Shown here piece after piece: positions 22,686-33,640 of a stretch of 64,000 nucleotides of DNA. This DNA is from Ursus arctos (taxonomy: Eukaryota > Chordata > Mammalia > Carnivora > Ursidae). The stretch spans positions 5,656,566 through 5,720,565 of the forward strand of contig NC_079873.1 in assembly GCF_023065955.2 (NCBI RefSeq). Direction: 5' to 3'. Numbering within the stretch: position 1 is the stretch's first letter; each line of letters opens with the position of its first letter. Below the pieces are notes generated by a model, which was given only the letters and a program-made list of their open reading frames with translations, was not told where the DNA came from and did not search any database. A program made the translations under genes and the position numbers.

Positions 22686-22719
<34 letters not shown>
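22686..22719. repeat. (CA)n microsatellite
   Basis: About 17 uninterrupted CA units between ggattcac and gatagaaag; a likely length-variable locus. Confidence 0.97.
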
Positions 22720-22721
<2 letters not shown>

Positions 22722-23370
22722 TAGAAAGCATCTAACACAAAACAAAAACCTTCAACAGCCACATTCTGCTGTGTTTCAGAGGTTTGACCCTTTTCCAATA
22801 AATTTCACAGATGCCAAATGAAGCCGTCCAGATGTTCTGAGGTTCGTACAAGCAAAACCAATATTCCTCACCTCTAAATTTGGCTCTGAATAAACCTGGA
22901 ACATGACGAAGAATTTGGAGTTGTAGCCCTTATAAGAACTGAACTCCCACTGAGATCAAAGCAGCATGCCAAGGCACCGAGACTGGGCCCTAAATAACTG
23001 CTTTTCAACACATATCCTCAGAACCAAACGGGGAAACAAGTCAAAGGAGAGAGTTCTAACACCCATACGGAGAACAAGGACGGGCACCATGCTTCCCACA
23101 GACAGGTGGCTTATCACCAAGAGTGAGGTGCCTAGGTACGAGGTAAGAGCAAAATGTGAAAGGATAAATCTTTTATAAAGTGAATGACTCTCGTGCCAAC
23201 ATAAAATGCACATGTGTCCGTGATTAGATTTCACCCATGAAATATTGCAAGGAATAGGTTACATTTGGTTCAAAGGAGAAATCCAGGAAATATAAATATA
23301 TTCACATACAACAAGACATGCTGGACCGGATTTAGAGATCGATGCAAAACGGTCTATTCCCGGGGCGAGC
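22720..23370. other. Unassigned sequence, no gene seen
   Basis: Unique-looking sequence with opposing short frames (22956-23234) and no recognised repeat. Confidence 0.45.
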
Positions 23371-23440
23371 ATCAGTTGCATTCCGATGGCCACGATTCAT
23401 TTGCATTTCCATGGACAAGAATCATCTGCATTATTATCAG
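23371..23440 (+). repeat. 25-bp tandem, three diverged units, with octamer
   Basis: Three successive related units start at 23371 (atcagttgcattccgatgg), 23395 (attcatttgcatttccatgg) and 23421 (atcatctgcattattat), a period of about 25 bases. The middle unit contains the octamer atttgcat (23398-23405), the OCT/POU binding word; the others carry variants of it. Confidence 0.7.
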
Positions 23441-23825
23441 CTTTCTACTGTTTGCAGACTAAGAAAATAGCTCAAAGACAATGAACAATGGAGATAACCT
23501 GGAAGGGTCTGACAGAGGACATCCATTCTACAGTCGGTTTTGTTTTGCTCATTTTCAAGTCCTTCACAATTTTTGCTGGCTCTAATAATCCCATTTTAAC
23601 ACTGAATTTTCAAAAACTGATTTCTCTGATGTTTTCTTACTATTGTTTATCATGCATTCATTCAAAATTACACACCAACCAACAATGTTCCATAAATTAT
23701 GTTAGAAACTGTCCGTTTTTGTTTGAGTTTGAATACATCAAGATATGTCTTTGTATCGAGAGAAGAAAGCATTGTATTGTTTTGTTTAAGTTTGGTTTTG
23801 CATCCGTGAATGCGATGGCATAGAA
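23441..23825. other. Unassigned AT-rich sequence
   Basis: A 111-codon plus-strand frame (23488-23823) runs through AT-rich DNA and is rich in Phe, Ile and Lys. It has no recognised domain and is probably chance. Confidence 0.4.
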
Positions 23826-24140
23826 CAGATTGGCAAACTATCACAAATGGCCAAATCCAGCCTGGCACCTGTTTTTGGACAGCTGGTGAGCTAAGAATTG
23901 TTTTTACATGTTTAAATCGTTAGGAAAAAATAAAATTTCATGACATGTGAAAATGACATGAAATTCAAATTTCAGTGTCCATAAATAAAGTTTTATTGGA
24001 ACACAGCCACACTCATTTGTTTATGTATTGTCGGTCACTGATTTCATGCTACAATGGCAAAGTTGATGGTTGCCACAGAAACCTTATGAGCTAGAAAAGA
24101 TGAAAATATTTACTATCTGGCCTTTATTGCTGACCCCTGG
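23826..24140 (+). repeat. MER20-like hAT element
   Basis: Words in order match a non-autonomous hAT-Charlie element that I recall as MER20: attggcaaactatc, ggccaaatccagcctgg, aaataaagttttattggaac, acagccacactcatttg, tatttactatctggcc, gctgacccctgg. The degraded ends resemble inverted repeats (ggcaaact versus the complement of gccgacccctg). An internal segment (about 23880-23985) is present, as in longer variants. Family name from memory. Confidence 0.75.
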
Positions 24141-24184
24141 CATAAAGTACGAGTCACTAATTACAATGTGTGTGTGGAGAATGA

Positions 24185-24910
24185 GCTTCTCTACACCAAC
24201 AAGCCACTCTGCTCCATTCCAACACCATCTACCTGGAGATGGCCTCGGATCCCACAGTGAAGGGCTCAGTCCTAGAAGGCTGTGTTCCTCCTGCCAGCTC
24301 AGCTTGTCATCTATGCTTCTGACCACTGGCAGTAACTCAGACATTCCCACAACCCCCTCCTTGAGTTAGTTCAAGGAATTTCCTAGAGTGGCTCACAGAA
24401 CTCAGAGAAACATGTTACTTACTAAGTCACCAGTTTATTTAAGGGGTGGTAAGTCAGGAACAGCCAGATGGAGGAGATGCACGGGGCCAGGAACGGGGAA
24501 AGAGCGTGAGGCTTCCACGTCCTCTCCAGGGGCACCACTCTCCCAGCACCCAACACGTTCATCAACCTGAAAGCCCTCCTAAACCCTCCTTCTGCGTTTT
24601 TACAAAGGCTTCATTACCTAGGCACAATAGAACTCAGGGGCCATCAAAGACTGAACTCCCGCCCTTCTCCCCTCCCTGGAGGTCTGGGGGTGGAACCAGC
24701 AGTTCCAATACTGGAAGCCCATGGTTGGCTCCACTGGGAACCAGCCTCCATTCTCTGGTGCTTTCCAAATGTCACCTCATTGATATAACAAAAGACACCT
24801 TTACTGTTCTCTCCATTTAGGTGATTTCAAGGGTTTTAGGAGCTCTGTGCCAGAAATGGGGACAAAGACCAAATAACGTATATTACAAATCACAATATCA
24901 TAGTACTGTG
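24185..24910 (+). repeat. ERVL-class solo LTR, copy 1 of 3
   Basis: Shares ordered landmarks with 30890-31840 and 46990-47885: tcggatcccacagtgaagggctcagtcct, cagaactcagagaaacatg, tcaggaacagccagatgg, aggcttcattacctaggca, gtcacctcattgatataac and tttcaagggttttaggagctctg. These recall a MER21-like ERVL LTR (tentative, from memory). No internal retroviral sequence or coding frame adjoins it, so it is a solo or truncated LTR. Its 5' end is missing beside the hAT element. Confidence 0.7.
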
Positions 24911-24931
24911 TTTAATAGAATGTCACATTGA

Positions 24932-25107
24932 GGGGCACCTGGGTGGCTCAGTTGGTTAAGCAAGCATCTGCCTTCAGCTCAGTTCATGATCCCAGGGTCC
25001 TGGGATGGAGCCCCACATTGGGGCTCCTTGCTCAGCAGAGATCCTGCTTCTCCCTCTCCTTCTCCCTCTGCCATTCCCCCTGCTTGTGCTTTTTGGCTCG
25101 TATTCTT
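24932..25107 (+). repeat. Can-SINE, interrupted at its 3' end
   Basis: Begins ggggcacctgggtggctcag, has an extra aagc in gttaagcaagcatctgcc, and stops in ttttggctcgtattctt without the usual AT-rich tail because a second SINE starts at 25108. This suggests the second SINE landed in its 3' end. Confidence 0.92.
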
Positions 25108-25353
25108 GGGGCACCTGAGTGGCTCAGTCGATTAAGCGTCTGCCTTTGGCTCAGGTCATGATCTCAGGGTCCTTGAGATCGAGCCCCCCACCCCCAGTCT
25201 GAGCCCCGCGTCTGAGCCCCGCCCCCCCCGCCCCTGCTCAGTGGGGAGTCTGCTTCTCCCTTTCCCTCTGCACCACCCCCACTCATGCTCATGTTCTCAC
25301 TCTCTCAAATAAAGAAAATCTCTAAAATAAAATGAAATAAAAAAAGAAAAAAG
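25108..25353 (+). repeat. Can-SINE with C-rich expansion
   Basis: Begins ggggcacctgagtggctcag. After gagatcgagcc the body contains an unusual C-rich local duplication (cccacccccagtctgagcccc, gcgtctgagccccgcc, runs to about 25235) before resuming ctgctcagtggggagtctgc. The tail is aaataaagaaaatctctaaaataaaatg. Imperfect flanking words (gtattct / atattct) may be its target duplication. Confidence 0.92.
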
Positions 25354-26496
25354 ATATTCTGGACGTGATAGAATGGTTCATAAAAACAGTCTTGACTTCT
25401 GTACTGAGACAAAATACCAGATATATTTTGCCCACCAATTCAGATCTCCTGGCACATGCTCCAAAATCATCCCTCAACTGGTCTTCAGAGAAATTACACC
25501 CAATGGAAAATAGGTTCAGAGAATAAGGCTTTCCCCTGAGGTGGAGGGTTGCCTTTGGCAGGATATGTCTCTGCATTCGGAACGGATTCCCATCTGCACT
25601 AACTCCTACCACAGTCCAAACATCCAGCCGTCAGGGGCTCACTCTACAGTCCTGTCCTTTGTAGACAAATCTTTCCATCCAGGTGAGTCCTGAGTTATGG
25701 GCTCAGGTGAAGGTGAAAAGCTCCGAGAAGCGAGCAGAATCTAAAACTAACCGATGAATGCATGAGTTCAGAGGAAACTCCAAGTGGTAGAAACCGGGGA
25801 GAGCTGGAATGGGGAAAGAATTACAGGATCAGCAGAGAGCAAAGGAAGGATGGATCCTAAAAAGGGACAAAGACGCTCGGTGGTAAGATAAGGAGGAGGT
25901 GGGCGATGGGCCTGTCGACACAATCCTGGGGACTCGTAAGGGCTCCTGTGCCAACTTGTTAAAAGGAATGAAGTTTTTTAAAAAGGGGATTTGCTCAGCA
26001 AGCCAAACAGGTAAAAAGTAGTACCAAAGACCAAACATGCTGTTAAATTACTTGATCAAGAGGGCCTGGGACACAGGACATGGTCAATGAGAATTTGTTG
26101 AAAAGGAAATAAACTCTATTAGAACAAGGAAATGAAATGTATTTCAAGAAAATGTTAAGAACATAAATGAAAGGCCTGACCGGTAACCCCATTGCAATAT
26201 ATGGGAAAAAATTAGGAAATTTACATTATATTTGATACAGAAAAATGGGTTATTTAAGAGACAGATTAATTAAAAGAAGTTCTTAAAATAATGTACATTG
26301 TCAAAATTGAACTTTTTACTTGGATATTTCATTAGGTTTTTGTAGCACCACAGTAATCATTCATCCCAGAAAGTATTTAGGATTGCTTAGATGAAAACAT
26401 TAAGATAAAAACTGATTACAAAGACTATTTAGATAGAACAGAAAAATGCCTTTCTCTTTTATGCCAAAGACATATGCTTACAGTCTTAATTAGAAA
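25354..26496. other. Unassigned sequence, no gene seen
   Basis: Unique-looking sequence becoming AT-rich after 26100. No named repeat, exon or RNA gene. Confidence 0.45.
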
Positions 26497-26508
26497 CAGA
26501 TAATCTTA

Positions 26509-26746
26509 TTTTTTTTTTTTTTTTAGATTTTATTTAAATTCAAGTTAGTTAACATATAGTGTACTATTAGTTTCGGGGGTAGAATTTAGTGATTCATTAG
26601 TCTTATCCAACACCCAGTGCTCATTGCATCACATGCCCTCCCTCCTTAATGCCCGGCACCCAGTTACCCCATCCCCCCACCTCCCCTCCTCTCCAGCAAC
26701 TCTCCGTTTGTTTCCAAGAGTGAAGAGTCTCTTGTGGTTTGTCTCC
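26509..26746 (-). mobile_element. L1 LINE 3' end, antisense, 5'-truncated
   Basis: In plus orientation it reads T-run, then agattttatttaaattcaag, ttagttaacatatagtgta, cacccagtgctcattgcatc and ccagttaccccatcccccc, the reverse complement of the carnivore L1 3' UTR seen at 12900-13060 and 39300-39480. Probable imperfect target duplication: cagataatctta (26497-26508) versus cagatgatctat (26747-26758). About 240 bp, non-coding. Confidence 0.88.
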
Positions 26747-26758
26747 CAGATGATCTAT

Positions 26759-27302
26759 TCACTTACTACTAAAAGTGAAGTTCTAAAAGCAAGTTAGCCC
26801 AACAGGTATCATGTTTTGGTAGATTTGGTATATTTAGAAAGTTTGCCCGGAATCGTCCTAGACGGACACTGAGCTCAGATGCGAATTTTGCAAACCATTT
26901 ATTTTGGAGTACCCAATAGCAAACCATGCTCCCCTGAGTTATGTGTTCCTCTCAGAGTGAGCAATCACCCTACTGGGGGAATGTCCATTTCTCCAGGCAT
27001 TTGCTGCGATCCCTGAGTGAAGCTGAAGCAGCAGAGGGGGTCATCTTTAGACAGCATCTTGTTACCTTCACACTGGACAATGGAAATGTGAAAGCAAGGA
27101 GAAGACATGATTCTGTCCCTAAAGCTGGGCCAAAATGTTTCCAGGAAGTTCTCCATTTCACAGTAGTGGGCAAGAGCGCTTCTGGAAAAACCCAGAACAC
27201 CAGGAGAATCAACTGCTACACTGAGCAGAAGATCTTTCATAATATTTTTATGGTTCTACGATACTTCAAACGTGTAGGGTATATAATGTGAAAACCACTG
27301 GC
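26759..27302. other. Unassigned sequence, no gene supported
   Basis: Overlapping frames on opposite strands (116 codons plus at 26941-27291; 91 and 80 codons minus) without recognisable domains. No repeat named. Confidence 0.42.
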
Positions 27303-27425
27303 TGCTGATTCCATCAGAACTCAGTTCAAATTCCATCTCTGGTACTTGTGAGTACGCAGTAGCCAAGTGACACTGCACAAAGCATCGAACCTTCCTAAGC
27401 ATCTGTGAAACAGAGATGGTCAGCC
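27303..27425 (+). repeat. MIR-like fragment
   Basis: Order of words resembles sense MIR: cagttcaaattccatctctgg, then gccaagtgacactgcacaaagc, then cttcctaagcatctgtgaaac (consensus ctcagtttcctcatctgtaaaa). Diverged, boundaries approximate. Confidence 0.45.
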
Positions 27426-28134
27426 AATTACAAAGTCAAGATTAGGTTCCCTGACACACAAGTCCATCTTCGTAGAACAACAACATCAACAAAAGTAAAA
27501 AAAACAAACAAAAACAGTGACTTTAAGTAACACAGAAGTTATCTTTTACATGCAAATAATTTGATATGGTATCAAAGACCCGGATGTCTTCTATCTTTCT
27601 TACTGGTTATTCTCAGACTTGCCTCCATCGTCAAGGCTAACCATGGACCAAGACAGCTGCTGCAGCCCCTGCCACTGGTCTGCATTCTAAATGGCAGAGG
27701 ACAGAAAAGGAGAAGAGCCAACGAGTACCTTTTCTAGCTAAATCACAGTTCCCTTAGAGAGGCATTCAAAAGTCCTTCACAATTATTCCAATTGCATTTA
27801 ATGGCCTAGAAATAAGTTAGATGGCCATATTTAGCAGCAAAGAAGCTTTGGGAAATATAGATGCTTAATTCTATATGGTAATGTGCTCAGGTGAGGAACT
27901 AGGTTTTGGTTAGAAGAGAAGCTGGATGAAGAGGCGAAGAGCAATCCACCCACCTACATTAGAGAGTATATGGGGAGAATTAGAATTCCTATAGGTACCA
28001 AGCCCCTGACAGCACTCCACACATATCACATGCCCAGTAAATTACACATTTATTTTCCGTCATATTAGAAAGTAAAACTGCTGAGAATAGAACTGTGTTG
28101 CTAATTTCTTTTATAACTAATGAAATGCATGGAC
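27426..28134. other. Unassigned sequence, no gene seen
   Basis: AT-leaning sequence with an A-rich stretch at about 27495-27515 and no recognised repeat or coding signal. Confidence 0.45.
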
Positions 28135-28339
28135 CAGGGTTCTCAACCTCGGCACTTAGACCAGATAACCCTCACTGTGCAGGACTGTCCTGGGCATTGC
28201 AGGTCATTTACCAGCATCCCTGCCCTCCACCCACCTGATGTCTGTGGCCTTCCACCACTACCTGTGACAACCAAAAATGTCTCCAGCCGTTGCTAAATGT
28301 CTCCTTGGGAGCAAAGTCACCCCAAGTTGAGAACCACTG
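28135..28339 (+). repeat. hAT-type transposon with terminal inverted repeats
   Basis: Starts cagggttctcaacctcgg and ends agttgagaaccactg, which are inverse complements (gttctcaac / gttgagaac), a hAT-Charlie type terminus. The interior has ggactgtcctgggcattgca, accagcatccctgccctcc and tgacaaccaaaaatgtctcc. No transposase: a non-autonomous element. Family name not assigned. A second copy in reverse lies at 54096-54533. Confidence 0.75.
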
Positions 28340-28587
28340 TCTAAACCTACACTGGACACTAAGTCACTACTCTGTCACTTACGACTTGAATGGTGCTAAA
28401 GACCCTTGAGTATGTAGTGCTGATGTCATCGTGGAGAACTGAGTATGGGACAAAGGTGTAGATTTTCCAAATGAATAATACATAATCTTGCTAAATTACA
28501 TAGATACAAAATGATTATATATTGCTTTTTTCGTAAAGGTAATGCAGTAAAGATGTACTTTGGGGGAGGAAAATGTAATATACAGGT
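28340..28587. other. Unassigned sequence
   Basis: Short unique-looking AT-rich stretch between a hAT element and an antisense L2. Nothing recognised. Confidence 0.5.
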
Positions 28588-29182
28588 TTTATTCATTCAT
28601 TCCTTCATCACAAATATTTGTTGAGCAACAAGTATGTGCCAAACAGCATTCTAAGCTACGACAGTAGAGGACACCACAGTCAACAAAGAAAACAGAGTCG
28701 TGCCCACAAAGGGCTTACCTCCTGGTGAAAGAGACAGAGTCTGAGAGATAAAGCAGGAACTCTATATGTCAGGTCAGGGTGTAAATGAAGCGGTAGCGGC
28801 AGGGAGGTGGTGATTTGGGAAAGCAAGGCTGAGAAGGTGCATGTGTACTGAGGTGTGAATGAGGGGAGGCGGTGAACTGGGGGTCTCTCTGAGGAAGGGG
28901 AGTTCTGGGTGGAGAGAAGAGTAGCCTCCAAGGGGTAAAAGTAGAAGGAGATCAAGTAGGAGAGAAAGGTGGAGACACAGGGCCAGTGTTTGGGTCCGAG
29001 CAAGACGGAAACACAGCAAAAGGTGGAAGGTAGACAGCAGCATGATTCAGCTCACAGGTTTAGAGGGTCTTTCCAGGAGCCCTGTGGAGACGACATTGTT
29101 TGGGGCAAAAGCAGCAGCTGGAAGACACAAGAGGATGCCCATGGATGGTCCAGGCTAGAGATGATGGCATACTGGACAAGGC
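28588..29182 (-). repeat. L2 LINE 3' part, antisense
   Basis: The plus strand starts with the reversed L2 terminus (attcattcattccttcatc, aatatttgttgagcaac, agtatgtgccaaacagcatt) and continues through cagagtcgtgcccacaaagg to atggtccaggctagagatg. Its ending abuts a 17-bp G run. Many stops; non-coding. Confidence 0.7.
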
Positions 29183-29199
29183 GGGGGGGGGGGGGGGGG
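29183..29199. repeat. Poly-G run
   Basis: About 17 consecutive G, flanked by aaggc and cggcag. A perfect mononucleotide G run of this length is uncommon and error-prone in sequencing; exact length uncertain. Confidence 0.9.
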
Positions 29200-30889
29200 C
29201 GGCAGTTAGATGGGAGGAACAGATCATGCTTGTAGATGGTAGCCAGAAACAATGAGCATGTGTGGTTTCTACAAAACATTACATAATTCTTATCTTTTAA
29301 AATATATTCTGAAAGTTATATCATCATTACTTCTGGGTTTTGTTACTCGTCCGCCCCAATATTTGTCCAAAACAGGTTTTCAAGTTGTTGATCTCTGGGC
29401 AGAACGATGGAGAAGGCAGTGTTCCAAACTTTGGCACCCCTCCACCCCTTCGCTGAGTGATTCCAGGACTGTTACCAAATATGTATGCGCCTGAATGCCC
29501 CATCTGTAAAACAGAGTTACTGTCACTCACGCTTCACCTCATTCACCTAAAGATGAAGAGCAAAAGACTAGAAAGGTTCCACAAATCTCAAAAGAAATGC
29601 AAACTGTAATTAGCTGCAAACGTATCCAGTGGTGATAATATTCAAAGGAGATAAACTCTGATTAGCATGTAAGATTCATTCCCAATGATTCAGACTAAAG
29701 ACAACCCTTAAACTTATGTCAGCTTTGTACTGACATATTGAATTCCCAAGTTCCTGTTGGGGTTAGCTGTGACTTATTAATGCATTCTTTGCTTTTAGGC
29801 AAAAGGAGTTGATATCTTTTCTTGTGAAATGCAGTCTCTCATGTCAGCCTTGATCATTCACTGAGAAGATATGATTTACCAATCCCCTTGGGGGTGGGGG
29901 TGGGGTCTTTATTTACGATACTTAAAAACATAGTTCAAATGAAACTTTTCCATTCAAATTTCTTTTGAATGGATAAAAAAGAATTAATTTCTTAATGGAA
30001 TAAGGAGAAAAGGGGTTGCTTAAATGAGAGGTAATACTGGTAATTCATGTAATACTGAACTAATATAAAACTGGACAGAAACACTACTTAGGAAATTTCG
30101 CCAACCTCATGGCATTCTCTCCCCCCCTCCCATATGTATATATACACATACATTTTCCTGTAATGCTGAGATGAATAAGTTACCCAACATTCCAGCTCAA
30201 GAACAATTAATAGTAGAAAATGTCTTTTCAGAACAAATGTTTATTACATAAGAAGAGTAAAAGTACTTAAATCAGACATTTCGTTTCTGCCCAAGATTTT
30301 GCAAGTCAGAGCTAGCAAAGTTTACTTTCATCACATTATTTCACATTCACCTAAGAATTGTGTTCAATTTTTAATAACATTCATGTGTATTAAATGACAT
30401 AATGTGTGCATGGATGCTAGGATGGATCATTATAATAAAACTTTTGGTTTAGGAATATTATTCTACAATTACTGACTGTGAGATAATGTGTTTGAAAGAC
30501 CCTTCAAAATAATAATGTTCTTCATAAATAGGCGACTTCAGTATTATGTGTTGCTCAGATAAAATTTTAGTTATAAAATAAATGACTGTTTCAGTTGTAA
30601 AGTCTAATAGTAATGCTGATTAAATCGATCTCATCAAACACTATTAGGTTCCCAAAGTCGCCAATATTTTCAGCCAGTAGTAAACTTTATTTATTTATAT
30701 ACCACATATAATGAATATATATTTTTTTCCTCAAAATTGTAATGTTTGGGGATTAAGGTAAAATGGACGTTATTCAATGTACAAACGAAAATGACGACTT
30801 CAGGGTGTGTGCACAGCGAGGAATACTCAAAAATAGAAGAGACTTTTTAAAGAGTCCAATTCTTTCACAGCAATTCTGAAAGTTCTCCC
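29200..30889. other. Unassigned AT-rich sequence, no gene seen
   Basis: Long AT-rich stretch in which I recognise no interspersed repeat, unusual here for its length. It includes short TA-rich words (catatgtatatatacacatac near 30131) and no frame above about 70 codons. Absence of recognisable repeats could mean old diverged repeats, or constraint. Confidence 0.45.
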
Positions 30890-31840
30890 ACCAGTTCCAA
30901 CTTGCGCGTGGCTGGTGGACACAGTTTCCACAAACATTCCCCAGTTCTCCCACATCAGCTGAGTTAACTCACTTCTGACACTGTGTGCCTGGTGACCGTG
31001 TCAGATCCCACAGGTTAAGGGCTCGGTCCCACAAGGCTGCTCCCCACCCCTCTGCCATGGCCCTGCCCTCCCTTCAATGCCACTCACAAGTCCCGGATGT
31101 CACCTGTGCTTCTGCCTGACCTGCTGACCCCCTACCTGGCTTCCATTCCCTTGCTAGGGCGGCTGAGCAGAACACGTGAGCAACTTACTTACCACATCAC
31201 TTTAGGCGGGTTTGTTATTAAAGGACATGAGCTTTGGCAGACGGAAGAGATGCACAGGGCCAGGCAGGGGGAAATGGCGGGGAGCTTCCAGGGACACCAC
31301 CTGTCCCCAGATCTGCATCTGCACGTGCTTCCCATGTGGGAGCTCTCTGAACCCCCTCCTTTTTTGTTTCACTTTAAATAGAGGCTTCATTATCTAGGCA
31401 TGATGGATTAAATCATCGGCCATTGGGGATTGAATCAACCTCCAGCCCTCTCCCCTCCCTGGAAATCAGGGAGTGGGCCTGAAACTTCCAACCCTCTATT
31501 CAGCGTTGGTTCGCCTAGCAACCAGCCCCCATCCTTAGCTGTGCTCCAAAAGTCACCTCAGTCACATAAAGCCCATTGTGGTGGAAAGGGGCTTGTTAGG
31601 AATAACAAGACACTCATTCACCTCTGAGGCTCCCAAGGGATTTTAGAAACTGAGGACAAGAGACCAAATATAACAAAAGATGTTCCCATTGCTCTTATCG
31701 CTCAGAAAGTCCCAAGACTTTGGGGAGCTGTGAGCCAGGAACCGTGGAAGAAGATTAAATATAGCAAGAGTATATTCCGGTCATCTGAATGACCAACTGT
31801 ACATGTCTCATAAATCACAATATCGCAAGTTCCGACAAAA
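30890..31840 (+). repeat. ERVL-class solo LTR, copy 2 of 3
   Basis: Matches copies 1 and 3 in order: cagatcccacaggttaaggg, ctcggtcccacaaggctgc, aagagatgcacagggccagg, gaggcttcattatctaggca, tgatggattaaatcatcgg, tccaaccctctattcagcg and gcctagcaaccagcccccat. An extra stretch at about 31575-31720 relative to the others suggests a local duplication or insertion. MER21-like name is tentative. No internal ERV sequence adjoins. Confidence 0.7.
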
Positions 31841-31929
31841 CTACACACAAAATCGCTTAAGTGTAAGTAAAATGCAGTAAATCTTCTGGTCTAACCAGAA
31901 GATGTTTCTCCTTAAAATGTTTGTGGATT

Positions 31930-32195
31930 TAAAAAATTACATACGTCAATTTATGATATATGTATCTTGATTGCAGTGGTGGCTACAGGAATTGACTCTA
32001 CCTGTGATAAACTGTCATAGAATGATACACGTACATTGTACCAACGTCAATTTTCTGCTTTTGACATTGTCCTACAAATATGTGAGGTGTAATTACTGGT
32101 AGAAACTGGATGAAGAATATGTGTAATTTCTCTGCAGTCTCTGCAACTCCCTGTGACTCTAGAATTATTCCAAAATTAAAGGTTTTTAAAAATCT
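31930..32195 (+). repeat. Old L1 3' UTR fragment
   Basis: Recalls the 3' end of L1M families: cattgtaccaacgtcaattttc, gacattgtcctacaaatatg, tctgcaactccctgtgactc and tagaattattccaaaattaaag, the last being the usual terminus before the A tail. Non-coding; left end approximate. Confidence 0.65.
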
Positions 32196-32664
32196 TGATG
32201 CAGTGGTAGGGAACATACCTTAGAACATTGCTTGTGATTCTGACACCAAACCAGGGAACCATTGTTCTGCAAAAAGAAAAAGAAATATTGGCTCATTAAA
32301 TAATTTTCTAACTGATAACTACATACTGTGAATATCATTTTTCAATATCATCCTTGACAAAAGACCAATTTCACCATCCTGATGTTCTCTCTTCCCGAAA
32401 TAGAAAATGTGTTTCTAATGTAAGTCCAATTTCGTCCTTGACTTCACGATAGAAACAAAGACATATAAAATGATAAAGATTTCAAGCTGTCTAAAAGGAA
32501 AAGTGTTGGAGCCGCCTCTCCTGGTATGCTGAGCTATGAAATGCAGACCAGCGGGGAAATTGAACGTGAGATATTTCTCCAGGAGTAAGCAGTTTTGGTA
32601 AATATACAAGTCTAAGGCTTTTCATCTCAATCAATTCACAGTAGTCAGGTCACATTGAAAAGCC
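32196..32664. other. Unassigned sequence
   Basis: Unique-looking AT-rich sequence between an L1 end and a MIR. No gene or named repeat. Confidence 0.5.
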
Positions 32665-32780
32665 TCCTCTTTCCCTGTCACCGGATGTGTGACTGTGGAC
32701 AAGAGACTTGCTACCCCTGTACCTCAGTTTATCCATCTGTAAAACATAACGATATTTCATGCATGAGATTGCTGGCATAC
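32665..32780 (+). repeat. MIR fragment
   Basis: Clear MIR core in sense: gtgtgactgtggacaagagac, acctcagtttatccatctgt, aaaacataacgatatttcatg, atgagattgctggcat. A tRNA-derived ancient mammalian SINE; non-coding. Confidence 0.8.
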
Positions 32781-33169
32781 GGAAAAAATACACACACACC
32801 ACTTAGCATGGCTTGATAATTCACTCAGTACGAAAGAAATATCGGAACTATGGCTTATCGTGTCTAACATCCACATTTCTGCTGGGAAGCCTCTCATTCC
32901 CCATATCTAACTTCTTGGTCATGATTTCTCCTTCGGCTGGGACACGTTATATCAGAGTGTGTGAGGCTGGGGTGGTTGGTAGAGACCGTAAAAGCCATCA
33001 ACCCATAATTTAGATGGTGTGGCCTCCAGTTCCTTGAAGTTCACGGTTGGATATGACATGAAGTCGTCTGTTTTCCCTGTCTGAATCTCTAAACATTGAA
33101 TTTTGAGAACATCACCTTCTATCCAGAGAAGAGTAGTGTTACATTTGTCCTCCGTTCAAAGAAAATTAA
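32781..33169. other. Unassigned sequence
   Basis: A short CA-rich stretch (about 32788-32802) and no coding or repeat signal that I can name. Confidence 0.5.
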
Positions 33170-33640
33170 ACCAATATATCTTTTAAAAAATGTTTTTATA
33201 ACAAGTTCACGGAGAAATAACTCATACACGTGACGTGCCCTTCATTTAAAGCATACACCCAATGGTTTGTACGAAGGCGCATACTCTCAAGGCTATGCAA
33301 CCATCACCGCTCTCTAACTGTTGAACGTTGTCACCAACCCCAGAAACTTGGATCCATTAGCAGTCACCCTCCCAACTCCCTCCCTCTAGCCCCTGGCAAC
33401 CACTGATCTACTTTCCTTCTCTGTAGAGTGGACCGATTCTGGAAATTTCCTGTAAATGGAATTATAGAACTCATGCCCTTTTGTGTCTAGATTCTTCCAC
33501 GTGGCATCATGGTTCACAGCTGGCTAAATGGTATGGTGTTTTGCTCTGCCTATATTGCCGTGAAAATCAATACTTCCGTCCTTTTTGTCTGATTTCATTG
33601 TATGGATATATCACATTTTTCTCTTCTGCTCCCAAGAATC
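33170..33640 (-). repeat. Old L1 fragment, antisense
   Basis: Plus-strand words match the reverse complement of an L1M 3' region: caatggtttgtacgaagg, tgcaaccatcaccgctctc, ccattagcagtcaccctccc, cccctggcaaccactgatct, ttgtgtctagattcttccac, attgtatggatatatcacat. Non-coding, diverged. Confidence 0.7.

Noticed and set aside
24185..31840. A full provirus bounded by LTR copies 1 and 2 (about 6 kb apart, same strand)
   Set aside because: The interval holds SINEs, an antisense L1, a MIR, a hAT element and an antisense L2 older than such an ERV, and no retroviral coding sequence. The LTRs are better read as independent solo LTRs.
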